Below, in pieces: positions 1 to 8,127 of a DNA stretch of 64,000 bases. Source of the DNA: an uncultured Roseicyclus sp. (GTDB lineage Bacteria; Pseudomonadota; Alphaproteobacteria; Rhodobacterales; Rhodobacteraceae); NCBI GenBank assembly GCA_937139335.1, contig CAKZPN010000023.1:98504-162503 (forward strand), read 5' to 3'. The translations under genes were made by a program, and so were the position numbers. The notes under the pieces are model-generated. The model saw nothing but the letters and a program-made list of their open reading frames with translations, was not told the origin of the DNA and did not search any database. Numbering within the stretch: position 1 is the stretch's first letter; each line of letters opens with the position of its first letter.

Positions 1-14
1 GTCGTCTCGGGCAT
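1..14 (-). CDS. 5' end of an unidentified gene running off the left edge
   Basis: An ATG on the minus strand at 14 to 12 follows an AAAGGA ribosome-binding sequence (27 to 22) by seven bases and lies only 16 bases past the fliP stop. Only four codons (M-P-E-T) are visible, so the product cannot be named. The spacing suggests it is the next gene of the fliF-fliH-fliN-fliP operon. It could also be a chance start. Confidence 0.4.
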
Positions 15-30
15 CACGGCGTCCTTTCGG

Positions 31-753
31 TCAGAAATAGCTGCGGACCAGCGCACCGGTCACCAACGTCCAGCCGTCGGCGACGACGAAGAACGCCAGC
101 TTGAAGGGCAGCGACACGATCGCGGGCGGCACCATCATCATCCCCATCGACATCAGGATCGCGGCGACGACGAGGTCGATGATGAGGAAGGGCAGGAAGA
201 TCAGGAAGCCGATCTGGAATGCGCGCGCGACCTCGCTCAGCATGAAGGCCGGGATCAGGATCGAGGCATCGGGGTCGGCGATGTCGGCGGCCCCGCGCAT
301 CTCGCCCAGGCTCTGCAGCGTCTCCATCTCGACCCGGTTCAGCATGAAGCCGCGAAACGGGCCATAGGCAGCCGCCAGCGCGTCTTCGGGCGGCAGCGTG
401 CCTTCGATCAGGGGGCCGATGCCCAGCGTGTAGGCCTCCTGAAACACCGGGGCCATGACGAAATAGGTGAGGAAGAGGGCGAGGCTGACGATCAGCATGT
501 TGGGCGGCGATTGCTGCAGCCCGATCGCCTGCCGCAGGATCGACAGCACGGTGACGATGAAGGGGAAGCAGGTGATCATGATGGCCAGCCCCGGCGCGAG
601 GCTGAGCACCGTGATGAGCGCGATCAGTTGCAGGCTGCGTGCGGTCAGCGAGCCCTCGTCGCCGAGGTCGAGCGTCAGTTCCTGTGCGGCGGCGGGAGCT
701 GCCAGCGCACATGCCGCGACGGCGAGGCAGAGGACGAGGTCACGCCGCCGCAT
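31..753 (-). CDS. fliP: Flagellar export-gate membrane protein FliP
   Basis: FliP forms, with FliQ and FliR, the inner-membrane gate through which unfolded flagellar subunits are exported. The 240-residue product begins with a cleavable signal peptide (about residues 1-23, ending A-A-A-Q), which is normal for FliP, followed by hydrophobic segments and the family stretch S-P-P-N-M-L-I-V-S-L-A-L-F-L-T. ATG 753 is preferred over an in-frame TTG at 768 because it places the signal peptide at the N terminus. The start overlaps the end of fliN by 14 bases, implying coupled translation. Confidence 0.95.
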   Translation of the reverse strand: MRRRDLVLCLAVAACALAAPAAAQELTLDLGDEGSLTARSLQLIALITVLSLAPGLAIMITCFPFIVTVLSILRQAIGLQQSPPNMLIVSLALFLTYFVMAPVFQEAYTLGIGPLIEGTLPPEDALAAAYGPFRGFMLNRVEMETLQSLGEMRGAADIADPDASILIPAFMLSEVARAFQIGFLIFLPFLIIDLVVAAILMSMGMMMVPPAIVSLPFKLAFFVVADGWTLVTGALVRSYF

Positions 754-1021
754 GGCCACTCTCGGCAAGCCGGGTGATGCGCACGGCCAGTTGCCCCGCG
801 CGGTCCCCGTCCAGCTCCACCAGCTCGCCCTCGGCGATCATCCGGTCGCCGACGTAGAGCGCGACCGGGTCCTCGATGCGGCTGTCGAGCGTCAGGACGG
901 CCTCGGGCGCAAGCTCCATCACCTCGCGCAGGAGCGGTCGCGCGCGCCCGACCGAGACGCGGATCTCGATGGGGACCGATTGCAGGGCGGCGGCGCGCAG
1001 CAGCGCGTGCGGGTCGGACAT
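740..1021 (-). CDS. fliN: Flagellar motor switch protein FliN
   Basis: FliN is a C-ring component that binds the export complex and transmits switching of rotor direction. The product is short (93 residues) and consists almost wholly of a SpoA/SurfaceAntigen domain with the typical L-L-R-E-V-M-E-L and V-G-D-R-M-I-A-E-G-E-L-V-E-L segments. Its ATG overlaps the fliH stop by one base (TGATG) and its 3' end overlaps fliP. No fliM or fliG lies in the window, so the rest of the C-ring must be encoded elsewhere. Confidence 0.93.
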   Translation of the reverse strand: MSDPHALLRAAALQSVPIEIRVSVGRARPLLREVMELAPEAVLTLDSRIEDPVALYVGDRMIAEGELVELDGDRAGQLAVRITRLAESGHAAA

Positions 1022-1650
1022 CAGGCAGTTCCTTTCCGGAGGGGGGCGCGGGCCGGCGGGCCGGCCTCCTGCGCGACGAAGGCGCGGATCGCTTCGGCCA
1101 TGCGGCGGGCGGCGTCGGTGAGATCGATGTCGCGGCGTTCCGTGCCGAAGCGGATGGACACCTGCCCCTCCGCATAGGCGGGCTCGGCGCGCAGCTCGAC
1201 GTCGAGGCTTTCGTCCTGCGCGATCAGCCGCTCCAGCGACGGCATCGCGGCGGGGGCGGTGACGAGGACGGGCCGGGCGGCGGTTGCGCCGGATGCCGCG
1301 GCGCGCAGCTCGGCGATCACGGCGGGCGAGACGGCCTCCGCCGCGAGACGTGGCAGGAGCTGCGAGGCCATCTCCTCGAACAGCGGCCCAAGCGCGGTCA
1401 GCACGTCCTGCCGCGCCTCGGCATAGCTCAGCGCAACCTCCTGAAGGGAAGTGGCCAGGTCGGCGCCGATGCGGCGGTGGGTTTCGGCCTCGGCCTTGGC
1501 GCAATCATCCCAGCCGTTGCGGTAACCTTCCTCGAAGGCGGCGAGGGTTGTGTCCGGGTCATCGGGGCGCGGCGGCTGCGCCGCAGCGCCGGGCAGGACC
1601 GCGCCCGATGCGGTCTCCGAGAAATCCTCGAGCGAGACGGCACGGATCAC
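1021..1650 (-). CDS. fliH: Flagellar assembly protein FliH
   Basis: FliH is the peripheral stalk and regulator of the export ATPase FliI. The 209-residue product has a divergent N terminus, a charged alpha-helical middle (about 45-100) and the C-terminal FliH/V-ATPase E-like region. Translation most likely starts at a GTG (1650) that overlaps the fliF stop as GTGA, so it depends on upstream translation. Similarity is weak, as is usual in the family; position between fliF and fliN supports the call. Confidence 0.85.
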   Translation of the reverse strand: MIRAVSLEDFSETASGAVLPGAAAQPPRPDDPDTTLAAFEEGYRNGWDDCAKAEAETHRRIGADLATSLQEVALSYAEARQDVLTALGPLFEEMASQLLPRLAAEAVSPAVIAELRAAASGATAARPVLVTAPAAMPSLERLIAQDESLDVELRAEPAYAEGQVSIRFGTERRDIDLTDAARRMAEAIRAFVAQEAGPPARAPLRKGTA

Positions 1651-3323
1651 GGTCGCACCTCGTCGTCTTCGTTCATCCAGCTGCGGAGGATCTCGATGGT
1701 TTCCTCCTCGCGCTCCTCGATGAGGCGGCGCAGCCGGTCGACCGGATCAAGCGGCGCGGTTGCCTGGGGGGGCGTCAAGGCCGGCAGGGGCAGAAGCCCG
1801 GCTTGCCTGTTGCGGCTCGCGGGTTGATCGGTTTCTGCCTGAACCGCGGGTGGGGTGCCCCCTGCCGCCCCGGCTGCCGTCGGGACGGGCGCGGCGCCGG
1901 GCGCGGCGAGGGCCAGTCCCGGTGCGGACGCGCCGGGCAGGCTGCCGGCCCCGGGTCCGGTCTGCACCGCCAGCGCATCCGGCTCGCGCCGGAGCATCGG
2001 ACGCAGGAGGCCGAAGGCGATGAACAGCGCCGCGGCAGCCAGCACCAGCGTCTGCAGCACTCGCCCGAGGTCGAAGCTCATGCGATCGGCGAAGCCTGGT
2101 TGCACGAGGTCGCCGAGGACACTGTCGTCGAAGGCCATGGATTCGATCGTCACGGCATCGCCGCGCTCGGCCGAGAACCCGATCGCCGATTGCACCAGCG
2201 CCTCGAGCGCGGCGATTTCCGCCTCGGGCCGCGCCTCGATCACCGCGATGCCATCCGCGCCCACGCTGCGGACTCCGTTCAGCAACACCGCGACGGAGAC
2301 CCGGCGGATGTCGCCCGGCTCGCGCGCCAGTTCGCGCTGCGTGGCCGAGAGGTCGAAGGTCACGCGCTCGCGCGTCTCGGACCCTTCGGCGGAGCTTTGG
2401 CCGCCGCCCGCGGCATCACCCTCGGGCAGGTTCGAGGCGACGGTGACGCCCCCCGCGGCGGCATCGCGCGAGGTGGTCGTCCGTTCATCCGTCTCGGTGG
2501 TGATCGCGACGCGGCTGTCGGGGTCGATGCGGCGCTCGACGAGGGTCTCGCGGGTCGTCTCAAGCTCCACGTTCACCTGCACGACCGCATTGCCGGGGCC
2601 GACCCGGGCCGCCAGCAGGCGTTCGATGTTGCGCCGCAGGCTTTCGGCGCGGGCGGCGGCATCGGCGGCGGGCGCCATCGCGTCCTGCCCGCCCAGAACT
2701 TGCCCGCTGTCGGCGTCCAGCACCGTCACGTTCTCGGGCAGGAGCCCCGGCACCGAGGAGGCCACCAGGTAGCGCAGCGCCTGCGCATGGCCGGGCGCGA
2801 GGCCGCCCGCGGCGGGGCGGAGCGCGACGGAGGCCGTGACCTCCCGCGCGGGCTGGAACGGATCGGAGCCTGGATTGGCGATATGAACCCGCGCCGCGCG
2901 AATCCGCGGGCTGGAGGTGATGGTGCGGGCCAGTTCCCCCTCCCGCGCGCGCCAGTAGGCGGCATCGAACATCTGCGAGGTGGTGCCGAAGCCCGACAGC
3001 TGGTCGAGCAATTCGTAGCCCGCCGCGCCATTCGCAGGCAGCCCGTCACCGGCGAGCGCCATGCGCAGCGCATCCCGCTCGCGCGCGTCCACAAGGATCG
3101 CGTCACCCTGCACCCGGTAGGCCACCCCGCGCGCGTCGACCGCGGCGACCACGTCGCTGGCGGCGGCCGGGTCGAGGCCGGCATAGAGCAGATCATAGCT
3201 GGGCGCCGTCACCAGCCGCGTCAGGATCACGAGGACGACCACCAGGGCGGCGAGCCCCCCGATCAGAAAGCCGCGACGGCGCCCATCCAGACCCGTCCAA
3301 ACCTCGGTCAGCGCGGATACCAC
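1647..3323 (-). CDS. fliF: Flagellar MS-ring protein FliF
   Basis: FliF oligomerises in the inner membrane as the MS-ring that anchors the rotor. The 558-residue product has an N-terminal membrane segment (about 18-38), the periplasmic YscJ-like ring domains with a conserved N-P-G-S-D-P-F-Q segment, a second membrane segment (about 425-445) and a C-terminal cytoplasmic tail for FliG binding. The likely start is GTG 3323. It heads the fliF-fliH-fliN-fliP operon and is transcribed divergently from fliL across 116 bases holding possible sigma-54 and CtrA sites. Confidence 0.96.
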   Translation of the reverse strand: MVSALTEVWTGLDGRRRGFLIGGLAALVVVLVILTRLVTAPSYDLLYAGLDPAAASDVVAAVDARGVAYRVQGDAILVDARERDALRMALAGDGLPANGAAGYELLDQLSGFGTTSQMFDAAYWRAREGELARTITSSPRIRAARVHIANPGSDPFQPAREVTASVALRPAAGGLAPGHAQALRYLVASSVPGLLPENVTVLDADSGQVLGGQDAMAPAADAAARAESLRRNIERLLAARVGPGNAVVQVNVELETTRETLVERRIDPDSRVAITTETDERTTTSRDAAAGGVTVASNLPEGDAAGGGQSSAEGSETRERVTFDLSATQRELAREPGDIRRVSVAVLLNGVRSVGADGIAVIEARPEAEIAALEALVQSAIGFSAERGDAVTIESMAFDDSVLGDLVQPGFADRMSFDLGRVLQTLVLAAAALFIAFGLLRPMLRREPDALAVQTGPGAGSLPGASAPGLALAAPGAAPVPTAAGAAGGTPPAVQAETDQPASRNRQAGLLPLPALTPPQATAPLDPVDRLRRLIEEREEETIEILRSWMNEDDEVRP

Positions 3324-3379
3324 GTGCCTTTACCCCTCGCCATTCTGGCCTTGTCGATCCGGTCTTATCCGCCCGGCGA

Positions 3380-3394
3380 TTAAGATTCGGTTAG
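3380..3394. promoter_or_regulatory. CtrA-like box between fliF and fliL
   Basis: The sequence TTAA-GATTCGG-TTAG differs by one base from the CtrA consensus TTAA-N7-TTAA. It sits in the divergent fliF/fliL region. CtrA controls motility in many Rhodobacteraceae, directly or indirectly. Binding here is inferred, not shown. Confidence 0.4.
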
Positions 3395-3402
3395 TGCTGT
3401 GG

Positions 3403-3419
3403 CGCTAGAAACGGGCCAG
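3403..3419 (-). promoter_or_regulatory. Possible sigma-54 promoter for the fliF operon
   Basis: Reading the minus strand, CTGGCCCGTTTCTAGCG has the GG-N10-GC spacing of a -24/-12 element and matches roughly 12 of the defined positions of the sigma-54 consensus. It lies about 80 bases before the fliF start. Several Rhodobacteraceae use an RpoN paralogue for flagellar genes; that this one does is inference. Confidence 0.35.
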
Positions 3420-3439
3420 ATCAAAAGGAGAACGCCCCC

Positions 3440-3937
3440 ATGGCCGAGGAGCCTGCCCCGCCCGATGCCCCCAAGCGCAAGAAGGGGATGCTGATCCCGC
3501 TTCTGGTCGGGCTGGTGCTGGCTGCGGGCGGCGGCGCGGGCGGGTACTGGGCTGTGACGAGCGGCCCCTTGGCGCCCGACCCTGCTGTTGCGGAGGCGGC
3601 GGACGCAGACCCGCACGCGCCCGCAAACGCCCCGCTCGACGTCAGTTTCGTGCCGCTCGAAACGCTGATCGTTTCGCTCGGGCCCGAGGAGACCAGCCGA
3701 CACCTGATGTTCACGGCAGAACTGGAGGTCGACCCGGAGCATGAGGCCGAGGTGACACGGCTAACCCCGCGCGTGCTCGACGTGATGAACAGCTACCTGC
3801 GCGTCGTCTCCGTCGCAGAACTCAGCGATCCCTCGAGCCTCGCGCGATTGCGCGCCCAGATGCTGCGCCGGATCCAGATCGTGACCGGCGCGGGCCGTGT
3901 CCACGACCTTCTCGTGACGCAATTCGTGGTGAACTGA
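3440..3937 (+). CDS. fliL: Flagellar basal-body protein FliL
   Basis: FliL is a single-span inner-membrane protein that surrounds and stabilises the stator. The 165-residue product has a short basic cytoplasmic N terminus, one membrane segment (about 16-38, L-I-P-L-L-V-G-L-V-L), a Pro/Ala-rich linker and a C-terminal periplasmic FliL domain ending in L-V-T-Q-F-V-V-N. A good AAGGAG precedes the ATG. It opens the plus-strand operon leading to flhB. A second, more divergent FliL-like gene lies at 13129-13638. Confidence 0.93.
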   Translation: MAEEPAPPDAPKRKKGMLIPLLVGLVLAAGGGAGGYWAVTSGPLAPDPAVAEAADADPHAPANAPLDVSFVPLETLIVSLGPEETSRHLMFTAELEVDPEHEAEVTRLTPRVLDVMNSYLRVVSVAELSDPSSLARLRAQMLRRIQIVTGAGRVHDLLVTQFVVN

Positions 3938-4417
3938 ATGCTGGTCTACCTCTCCTATCTTGCCGATCTGCTGATGATCGCGGCCTCCGCCGGTGCCGCG
4001 GCCTACTGCCTAATCCTGTCGCGCCGCCTGTCGCGCCTAACGAGCTTCGACAAGGGCATCGGCGGCGCCATCGCGGTTCTGTCTGCGCAGGTGGACGAGA
4101 TGAAAGCCGCGCTGGGCGAGGCCAAGGCAGGCACCGACGGCGCGGGCCTTCACCTGCAGGATCTGGTGCGGCAGGCCCGCGACATTTCCGGCGAACTGGA
4201 GATGATGATCGCCGCCTGCCACGATTTCGCGGAAGAGGCGATCGTGGTGCAAGATGGCCCGGCATCGGCTCCGCCGGGCGATCCGGCAGCGGTGGCCGCA
4301 ACCCCGGAAGCGCCGCTTCCCGCCGCTGTGTCAGCCGTGCCCGACCCGGCGCCGATCTTCGGAACCCGTCGGCAGGCGCCGCCCGAGCCTATGTTTCACC
4401 GCCACGTGCAGGGCTGA
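3938..4417 (+). CDS. Unknown membrane-anchored flagellar-locus protein
   Basis: The 159-residue product has one N-terminal membrane helix (about 5-26), then a helical stretch (about 45-100) likely to form a coiled coil, and a Pro/Ala-rich tail. The ATG directly abuts the fliL stop. Its place between fliL and a MotE-like gene matches a small alphaproteobacterial family of unknown function (I believe DUF6468, not checked). A role at the stator or basal body is inferred only from position. Confidence 0.75.
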   Translation: MLVYLSYLADLLMIAASAGAAAYCLILSRRLSRLTSFDKGIGGAIAVLSAQVDEMKAALGEAKAGTDGAGLHLQDLVRQARDISGELEMMIAACHDFAEEAIVVQDGPASAPPGDPAAVAATPEAPLPAAVSAVPDPAPIFGTRRQAPPEPMFHRHVQG

Positions 4418-4420
4418 GGG

Positions 4421-5062
4421 ATGGCAGGGGTGGACACCTCCCGTGGGCAGCGCCGCAAAGGGTTTCGGCAACGGTCCTTGCTGACTGCGCTGGGTCTTGT
4501 CTTTGCGGTTTCGGCCGTTCTGCGGATCGGCACGCTGGATTTCGCCTTCGCCCAAGGCGCCGGGCTAGCGCACCCGGCCCCGCCAGGCGCCGCCTCGGAC
4601 AGCGAGGCCGGCCTCGCCCGAAGCCTCCAAGCCGCCCTCTCCGAACTGGTGGCGCTGCGCCAGGATCTCCACCGCCGCGAGGCCGCGACCCTCGACCGGG
4701 AACGGGCAGTCGCGACCGCGCAAATGCTGGTCGAGGACCGGCTGGCGGAACTCGAGGCGGCGGAAGCCCGGCTGGAGGCACTCATTGCCACCTCCGATTC
4801 GGCCGCGGAGACCGACCTCGACCGGCTGACGCGGGTCTACGAGACCATGCCGCCCGATACCGCCGCGGCGCTGTTCGAGCAGATGCCACCCAGCTTCGCC
4901 GCCGGGTTTCTCGCGCGCATGGCCTCGCCCGCGAGCGCCGCGCTGATGGCCGAACTGACGCCCGAACAGGCCTACGCGATCTCCGTCGTCCTCGCGACCC
5001 GCAACAGCTCCGCGCCGCGTCTCGGTGCGGGGGGGACCGGTGCGGATGACACCGAAAGTTAA
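4421..5062 (+). CDS. motE: MotE-like flagellar motility chaperone
   Basis: The 213-residue product has a signal/anchor helix (about 20-45), a long charged coiled coil (about 70-125) and a C-terminal domain resembling the N domain of MgtE, with repeated M-P-P/A-A-L-F-E-Q-M-P segments. This is the architecture of MotE, a periplasmic partner that stabilises MotC and the stator in Rhizobiales. It is three bases after the previous gene and just before motA. The symbol rests on architecture and context. Confidence 0.75.
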   Translation: MAGVDTSRGQRRKGFRQRSLLTALGLVFAVSAVLRIGTLDFAFAQGAGLAHPAPPGAASDSEAGLARSLQAALSELVALRQDLHRREAATLDRERAVATAQMLVEDRLAELEAAEARLEALIATSDSAAETDLDRLTRVYETMPPDTAAALFEQMPPSFAAGFLARMASPASAALMAELTPEQAYAISVVLATRNSSAPRLGAGGTGADDTES

Positions 5063-5107
5063 GGCTTTGCGCCGAGGGTCGGCCCGCACAGCAGGAGAAT
5101 CTTGCAC

Positions 5108-5980
5108 ATGATCGGCATGCTCGGGATAGTCGTCGTCGTCGTCATGGTGTTCGGCGGCTACCTTGCCGCGGGCGGCAAGATGTCGATCATCCTCAAATCG
5201 CTGCCCTACGAGATGACGATGATCGTCGGCGCCGCGGTCGGCGCCTTCCTGATCTCGAACGACGGCGGCGTGATCAGGCACACGATCAAGGACATCAAGA
5301 AGGTGTTTTCCGGCCCGCACTGGAAAAGCACCGACTACCGCAACCTGCTGTGCCTGCTCTACGAGCTGATCCGGCTTGCCCGGCAAAGCCCCGTCGCGGT
5401 CGAGGAGCATGTCGAAAGCCCCGGCACCTCCGACATCTTCGGCCGCTACCCCCGGATCCAGGCGGACCGCGACGCGGTGGAGCTGATCTGCGACACGCTC
5501 CGCTCCGCCTCCATGACCTACGACGACCCGCACCAGGTCGAGGAGGTGCTGGACAAGCGGCTGGAAACCCGGTTGCACCACGCGCTGCACTCCTCCCATG
5601 CGCTGCAGACGGTTGCCGATGGCCTGCCCGCGCTCGGCATCGTCGCGGCGGTTCTGGGCGTGATCAAGACCATGGCCTCGATCGACCAGCCGCCCGAGAT
5701 CCTCGGCGCGCTGATCGGCGGCGCGCTTGTCGGCACCTTCCTCGGCGTGTTCCTGGCCTACGGCTTCGTCGGCCCGTTCTCGGCCAAGGTGAAGTCCGTG
5801 GTGGAAGAGGATCACCAGTTCTACCTGCTGATCCGCGAGGTCCTGATTGCCAACCTGCACAACCACGCCACAACCGTCTGCATCGAGGTCGGCCGACAGA
5901 ACGCGCCCGGCCACGTCCGCCCCGGCTTCACCGATCTGGAGGAGGCGCTGCGCGGGTTGAAGGCGCAGGCGGCGGCATGA
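5108..5980 (+). CDS. motA: Flagellar stator proton-channel subunit MotA
   Basis: MotA forms the ion-conducting stator with MotB and pushes on the C-ring. The 290-residue product has four hydrophobic segments, a large cytoplasmic loop, and the channel prolines in G-L-P-A-L-G-I-V-A-A-V-L-G and Y-G-F-V-G-P-F. ATG 5108 is chosen over TTG 5102, which would sit only five bases from AGGAG. Its stop overlaps the next start (ATGA). motB is not adjacent here, unlike in many bacteria. Confidence 0.95.
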   Translation: MIGMLGIVVVVVMVFGGYLAAGGKMSIILKSLPYEMTMIVGAAVGAFLISNDGGVIRHTIKDIKKVFSGPHWKSTDYRNLLCLLYELIRLARQSPVAVEEHVESPGTSDIFGRYPRIQADRDAVELICDTLRSASMTYDDPHQVEEVLDKRLETRLHHALHSSHALQTVADGLPALGIVAAVLGVIKTMASIDQPPEILGALIGGALVGTFLGVFLAYGFVGPFSAKVKSVVEEDHQFYLLIREVLIANLHNHATTVCIEVGRQNAPGHVRPGFTDLEEALRGLKAQAAA

Positions 5981-8127
5981 GGCGCAAGGCGCGCATCCTT
6001 CAGGTGGGCTTTGTCGCCGTCGCGCTGATACTGTCAGCGGTTGCCGTGGCGGCACAGACCATCACCGTACAATCGGGCGAACACGCAGGCTTCACGCGGC
6101 TGGTCCTCGACATCGGGGTCGACCGGGGCTGGACGCTCACCGGCGAGGGCGAGACCCGGCGCCTGGCACTCGACCCGCCGGTCGAGGGGTTCGCCATCGC
6201 GCGCGTCTTCGACCTGATCCCGCGGACCCGGCTTTCGGCGCTGGCGGAAGAAGACGGGCTGCGGCTGTCGCTCGCCTGTGCGTGCGCCATCAATGCCAAC
6301 CGTCACCAGGGGCGCTACCTTGTCCTCGACATCGCGGAGCCCGATCCTGCCCGCGCCGCCCCGACACCCGCGCCCGAGGACGCGGCGGCGTCGGTCCGGC
6401 GTCAGGCAGCGGCCGAGAGCCTGCCTGACATGACGCGACTGCTGGCGGGATCCGTTCCGCCGCAATCCCCGGTTCGCCGTCCCGACACCACGCCGCCACA
6501 ACCGCCCGCACGCGGCGACATCGACATGGCCGAAGCTGCGCGGATCATGTCCGAACAACTTGCGCGCGCCGCGGCGTCGGGCCTGCTGGAGGCCGCGCCG
6601 GGCCGGCCGATGTCGGATGCGGACGCTGTTCCAGGGGTCGCGCCCGAACCTCTTCGCCCTGATCTCGAGACCGCAGGCGACCCCGTCTCTCCTTATGCGG
6701 TGGAACCACCCGGTCCCGGCGCGCCGCTCCGCGCCGAGACGGCGCTCGATGCGGCGCTGCACCGCGCGCTTCGGGCGGAGCCGCAGGGCAACCAGCTGGC
6801 CTGCGCGGGGGCGCCGCTGTCGATCCGCGACTGGGCGGCAGGCGACACCGTCCACCACGGTCTTGGAGCCCTGCGCCTCGCCCTGTACGATGTTCGCGAC
6901 CAGTTGCGGCGCGATGCGGTCCTGGCGCTGGCGCGGCACTACCTGGCCTTCGGCTTCGGGGCAGAGGCCGCCTTCTGGCTGACCCAGATCGAGAACGCGC
7001 CCCCGGACCTGGCGGTGATCGCGGCGCTGGTCGACGGCGTGGAGGGCGCGCATTTCCTACCGGAGCCCGCCCCTCTGATCTGCAGCGAGGAAGAGTTGCT
7101 GTGGCGCTACCTGGACGGCGCGCTGGGCGCGCATGCTCTGACCGAGGAGCAGGCCGGCCGGCTGCAACGCGCCACGGCGGCGCTTCCCACCGCGCTGCGC
7201 GACGAGATCGCGCCGCGTGTGGCGCGCCGGTTGCAGGTCGATGGCCACCCGTCTGCCGCCCGCAACCTGCGCGACCTCCTGCTCCGCGGCGGGCGGCTGT
7301 CCGGGGCGGCGATGGTGCAGCTCGACCTCGATCTGGGGATCGCGCGCCCCGGAGATGCCATGACCGGGGCGGCCCTGGCCCTCGCCCTGCGCGATGACGG
7401 CGCGGACCCGGTCGGCGCGATGGCGCACGCGTTGGGGTTCGACCGCGAAATCGGCCTGCCCCCCGACGAGACGCGCCTTCACGCCGCCGAGGCGCTGCTG
7501 CGCGAACACGGTCTCGGCCCGGAGACCGCCGCGCTGTGGCAAGAGGTCGTTCTTGCGCACGCCGCCAACGGCTCGCTTGACCGGATGGTGGTGATGCTGG
7601 CCGAGGCCCGCAACATGCCGGAGGACCGACGCAATGCCACGCTGACTTCGCTTTTCTCTGACAGGCTGGCGGCGCAAGACACCGCGGCGCTGTTCGTTCT
7701 TGCCCGCCTTCACGGGGCGGAGTGGGTGGCCGAGGGGTCGGTCGCTGGCCGGGCCCGCGTCGGCACGATGGTGCATCTGCGCGAGGCCGGGCTGGCCGAC
7801 GCCGCCGAGGTGCTGCGGGCCGGCCAGCGCCCGGTGATCCTTCCGGCCCGGCCCGGCGTCGCGCCCGATCCGACGGAACGGCTGCGCGCGGCCTGGCAGC
7901 GCGGCGACTGGACCAGGCTGTCGGGCGCTGCCGAGGGGCCGCATCGTCAGATCGCCCTGCGCATGCTGACCCGCGACGCGGACGCATCGGATCCGTCCGC
8001 CATCGCCGCGGAACTGCCCGATCTTCCGTCCCTCGCCGCGCGCGTCGCCGACAGCCGCGATCTCAGGGCCCAGGTCGCGACCCTGCTCGCCGTGCCGGCA
8101 CCGCAGCAGGCGGGATCGCGCGAATGA
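5977..8127 (+). CDS. Large secreted protein with AMIN-like N-terminal domain, flagellar locus
   Basis: I do not recognise a named family for the whole 716-residue product. A signal peptide (about 1-25, ending V-A-A-Q) is followed by an AMIN-like beta domain (about 28-115; R-L-V-L-D-I-G then Y-L-V-L-D-I), of a type that binds peptidoglycan or targets cell-wall enzymes. Next comes a Pro/Ala-rich linker (about 120-255), then some 450 residues of Ala/Leu-rich helices that look like a repeat solenoid. It overlaps motA (ATGA) and the transglycosylase gene (ATGA). A periplasmic role linking motor and cell wall is inferred. Confidence 0.85.
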   Translation: MRRKARILQVGFVAVALILSAVAVAAQTITVQSGEHAGFTRLVLDIGVDRGWTLTGEGETRRLALDPPVEGFAIARVFDLIPRTRLSALAEEDGLRLSLACACAINANRHQGRYLVLDIAEPDPARAAPTPAPEDAAASVRRQAAAESLPDMTRLLAGSVPPQSPVRRPDTTPPQPPARGDIDMAEAARIMSEQLARAAASGLLEAAPGRPMSDADAVPGVAPEPLRPDLETAGDPVSPYAVEPPGPGAPLRAETALDAALHRALRAEPQGNQLACAGAPLSIRDWAAGDTVHHGLGALRLALYDVRDQLRRDAVLALARHYLAFGFGAEAAFWLTQIENAPPDLAVIAALVDGVEGAHFLPEPAPLICSEEELLWRYLDGALGAHALTEEQAGRLQRATAALPTALRDEIAPRVARRLQVDGHPSAARNLRDLLLRGGRLSGAAMVQLDLDLGIARPGDAMTGAALALALRDDGADPVGAMAHALGFDREIGLPPDETRLHAAEALLREHGLGPETAALWQEVVLAHAANGSLDRMVVMLAEARNMPEDRRNATLTSLFSDRLAAQDTAALFVLARLHGAEWVAEGSVAGRARVGTMVHLREAGLADAAEVLRAGQRPVILPARPGVAPDPTERLRAAWQRGDWTRLSGAAEGPHRQIALRMLTRDADASDPSAIAAELPDLPSLAARVADSRDLRAQVATLLAVPAPQQAGSRE

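Noticed and set aside
1284..3383. A 699-codon open frame on the plus strand opposite fliH and fliF
   Set aside because: It is antisense to two well-supported genes, Arg/Gly-rich without domain resemblance, and typical of GC-rich shadow frames.
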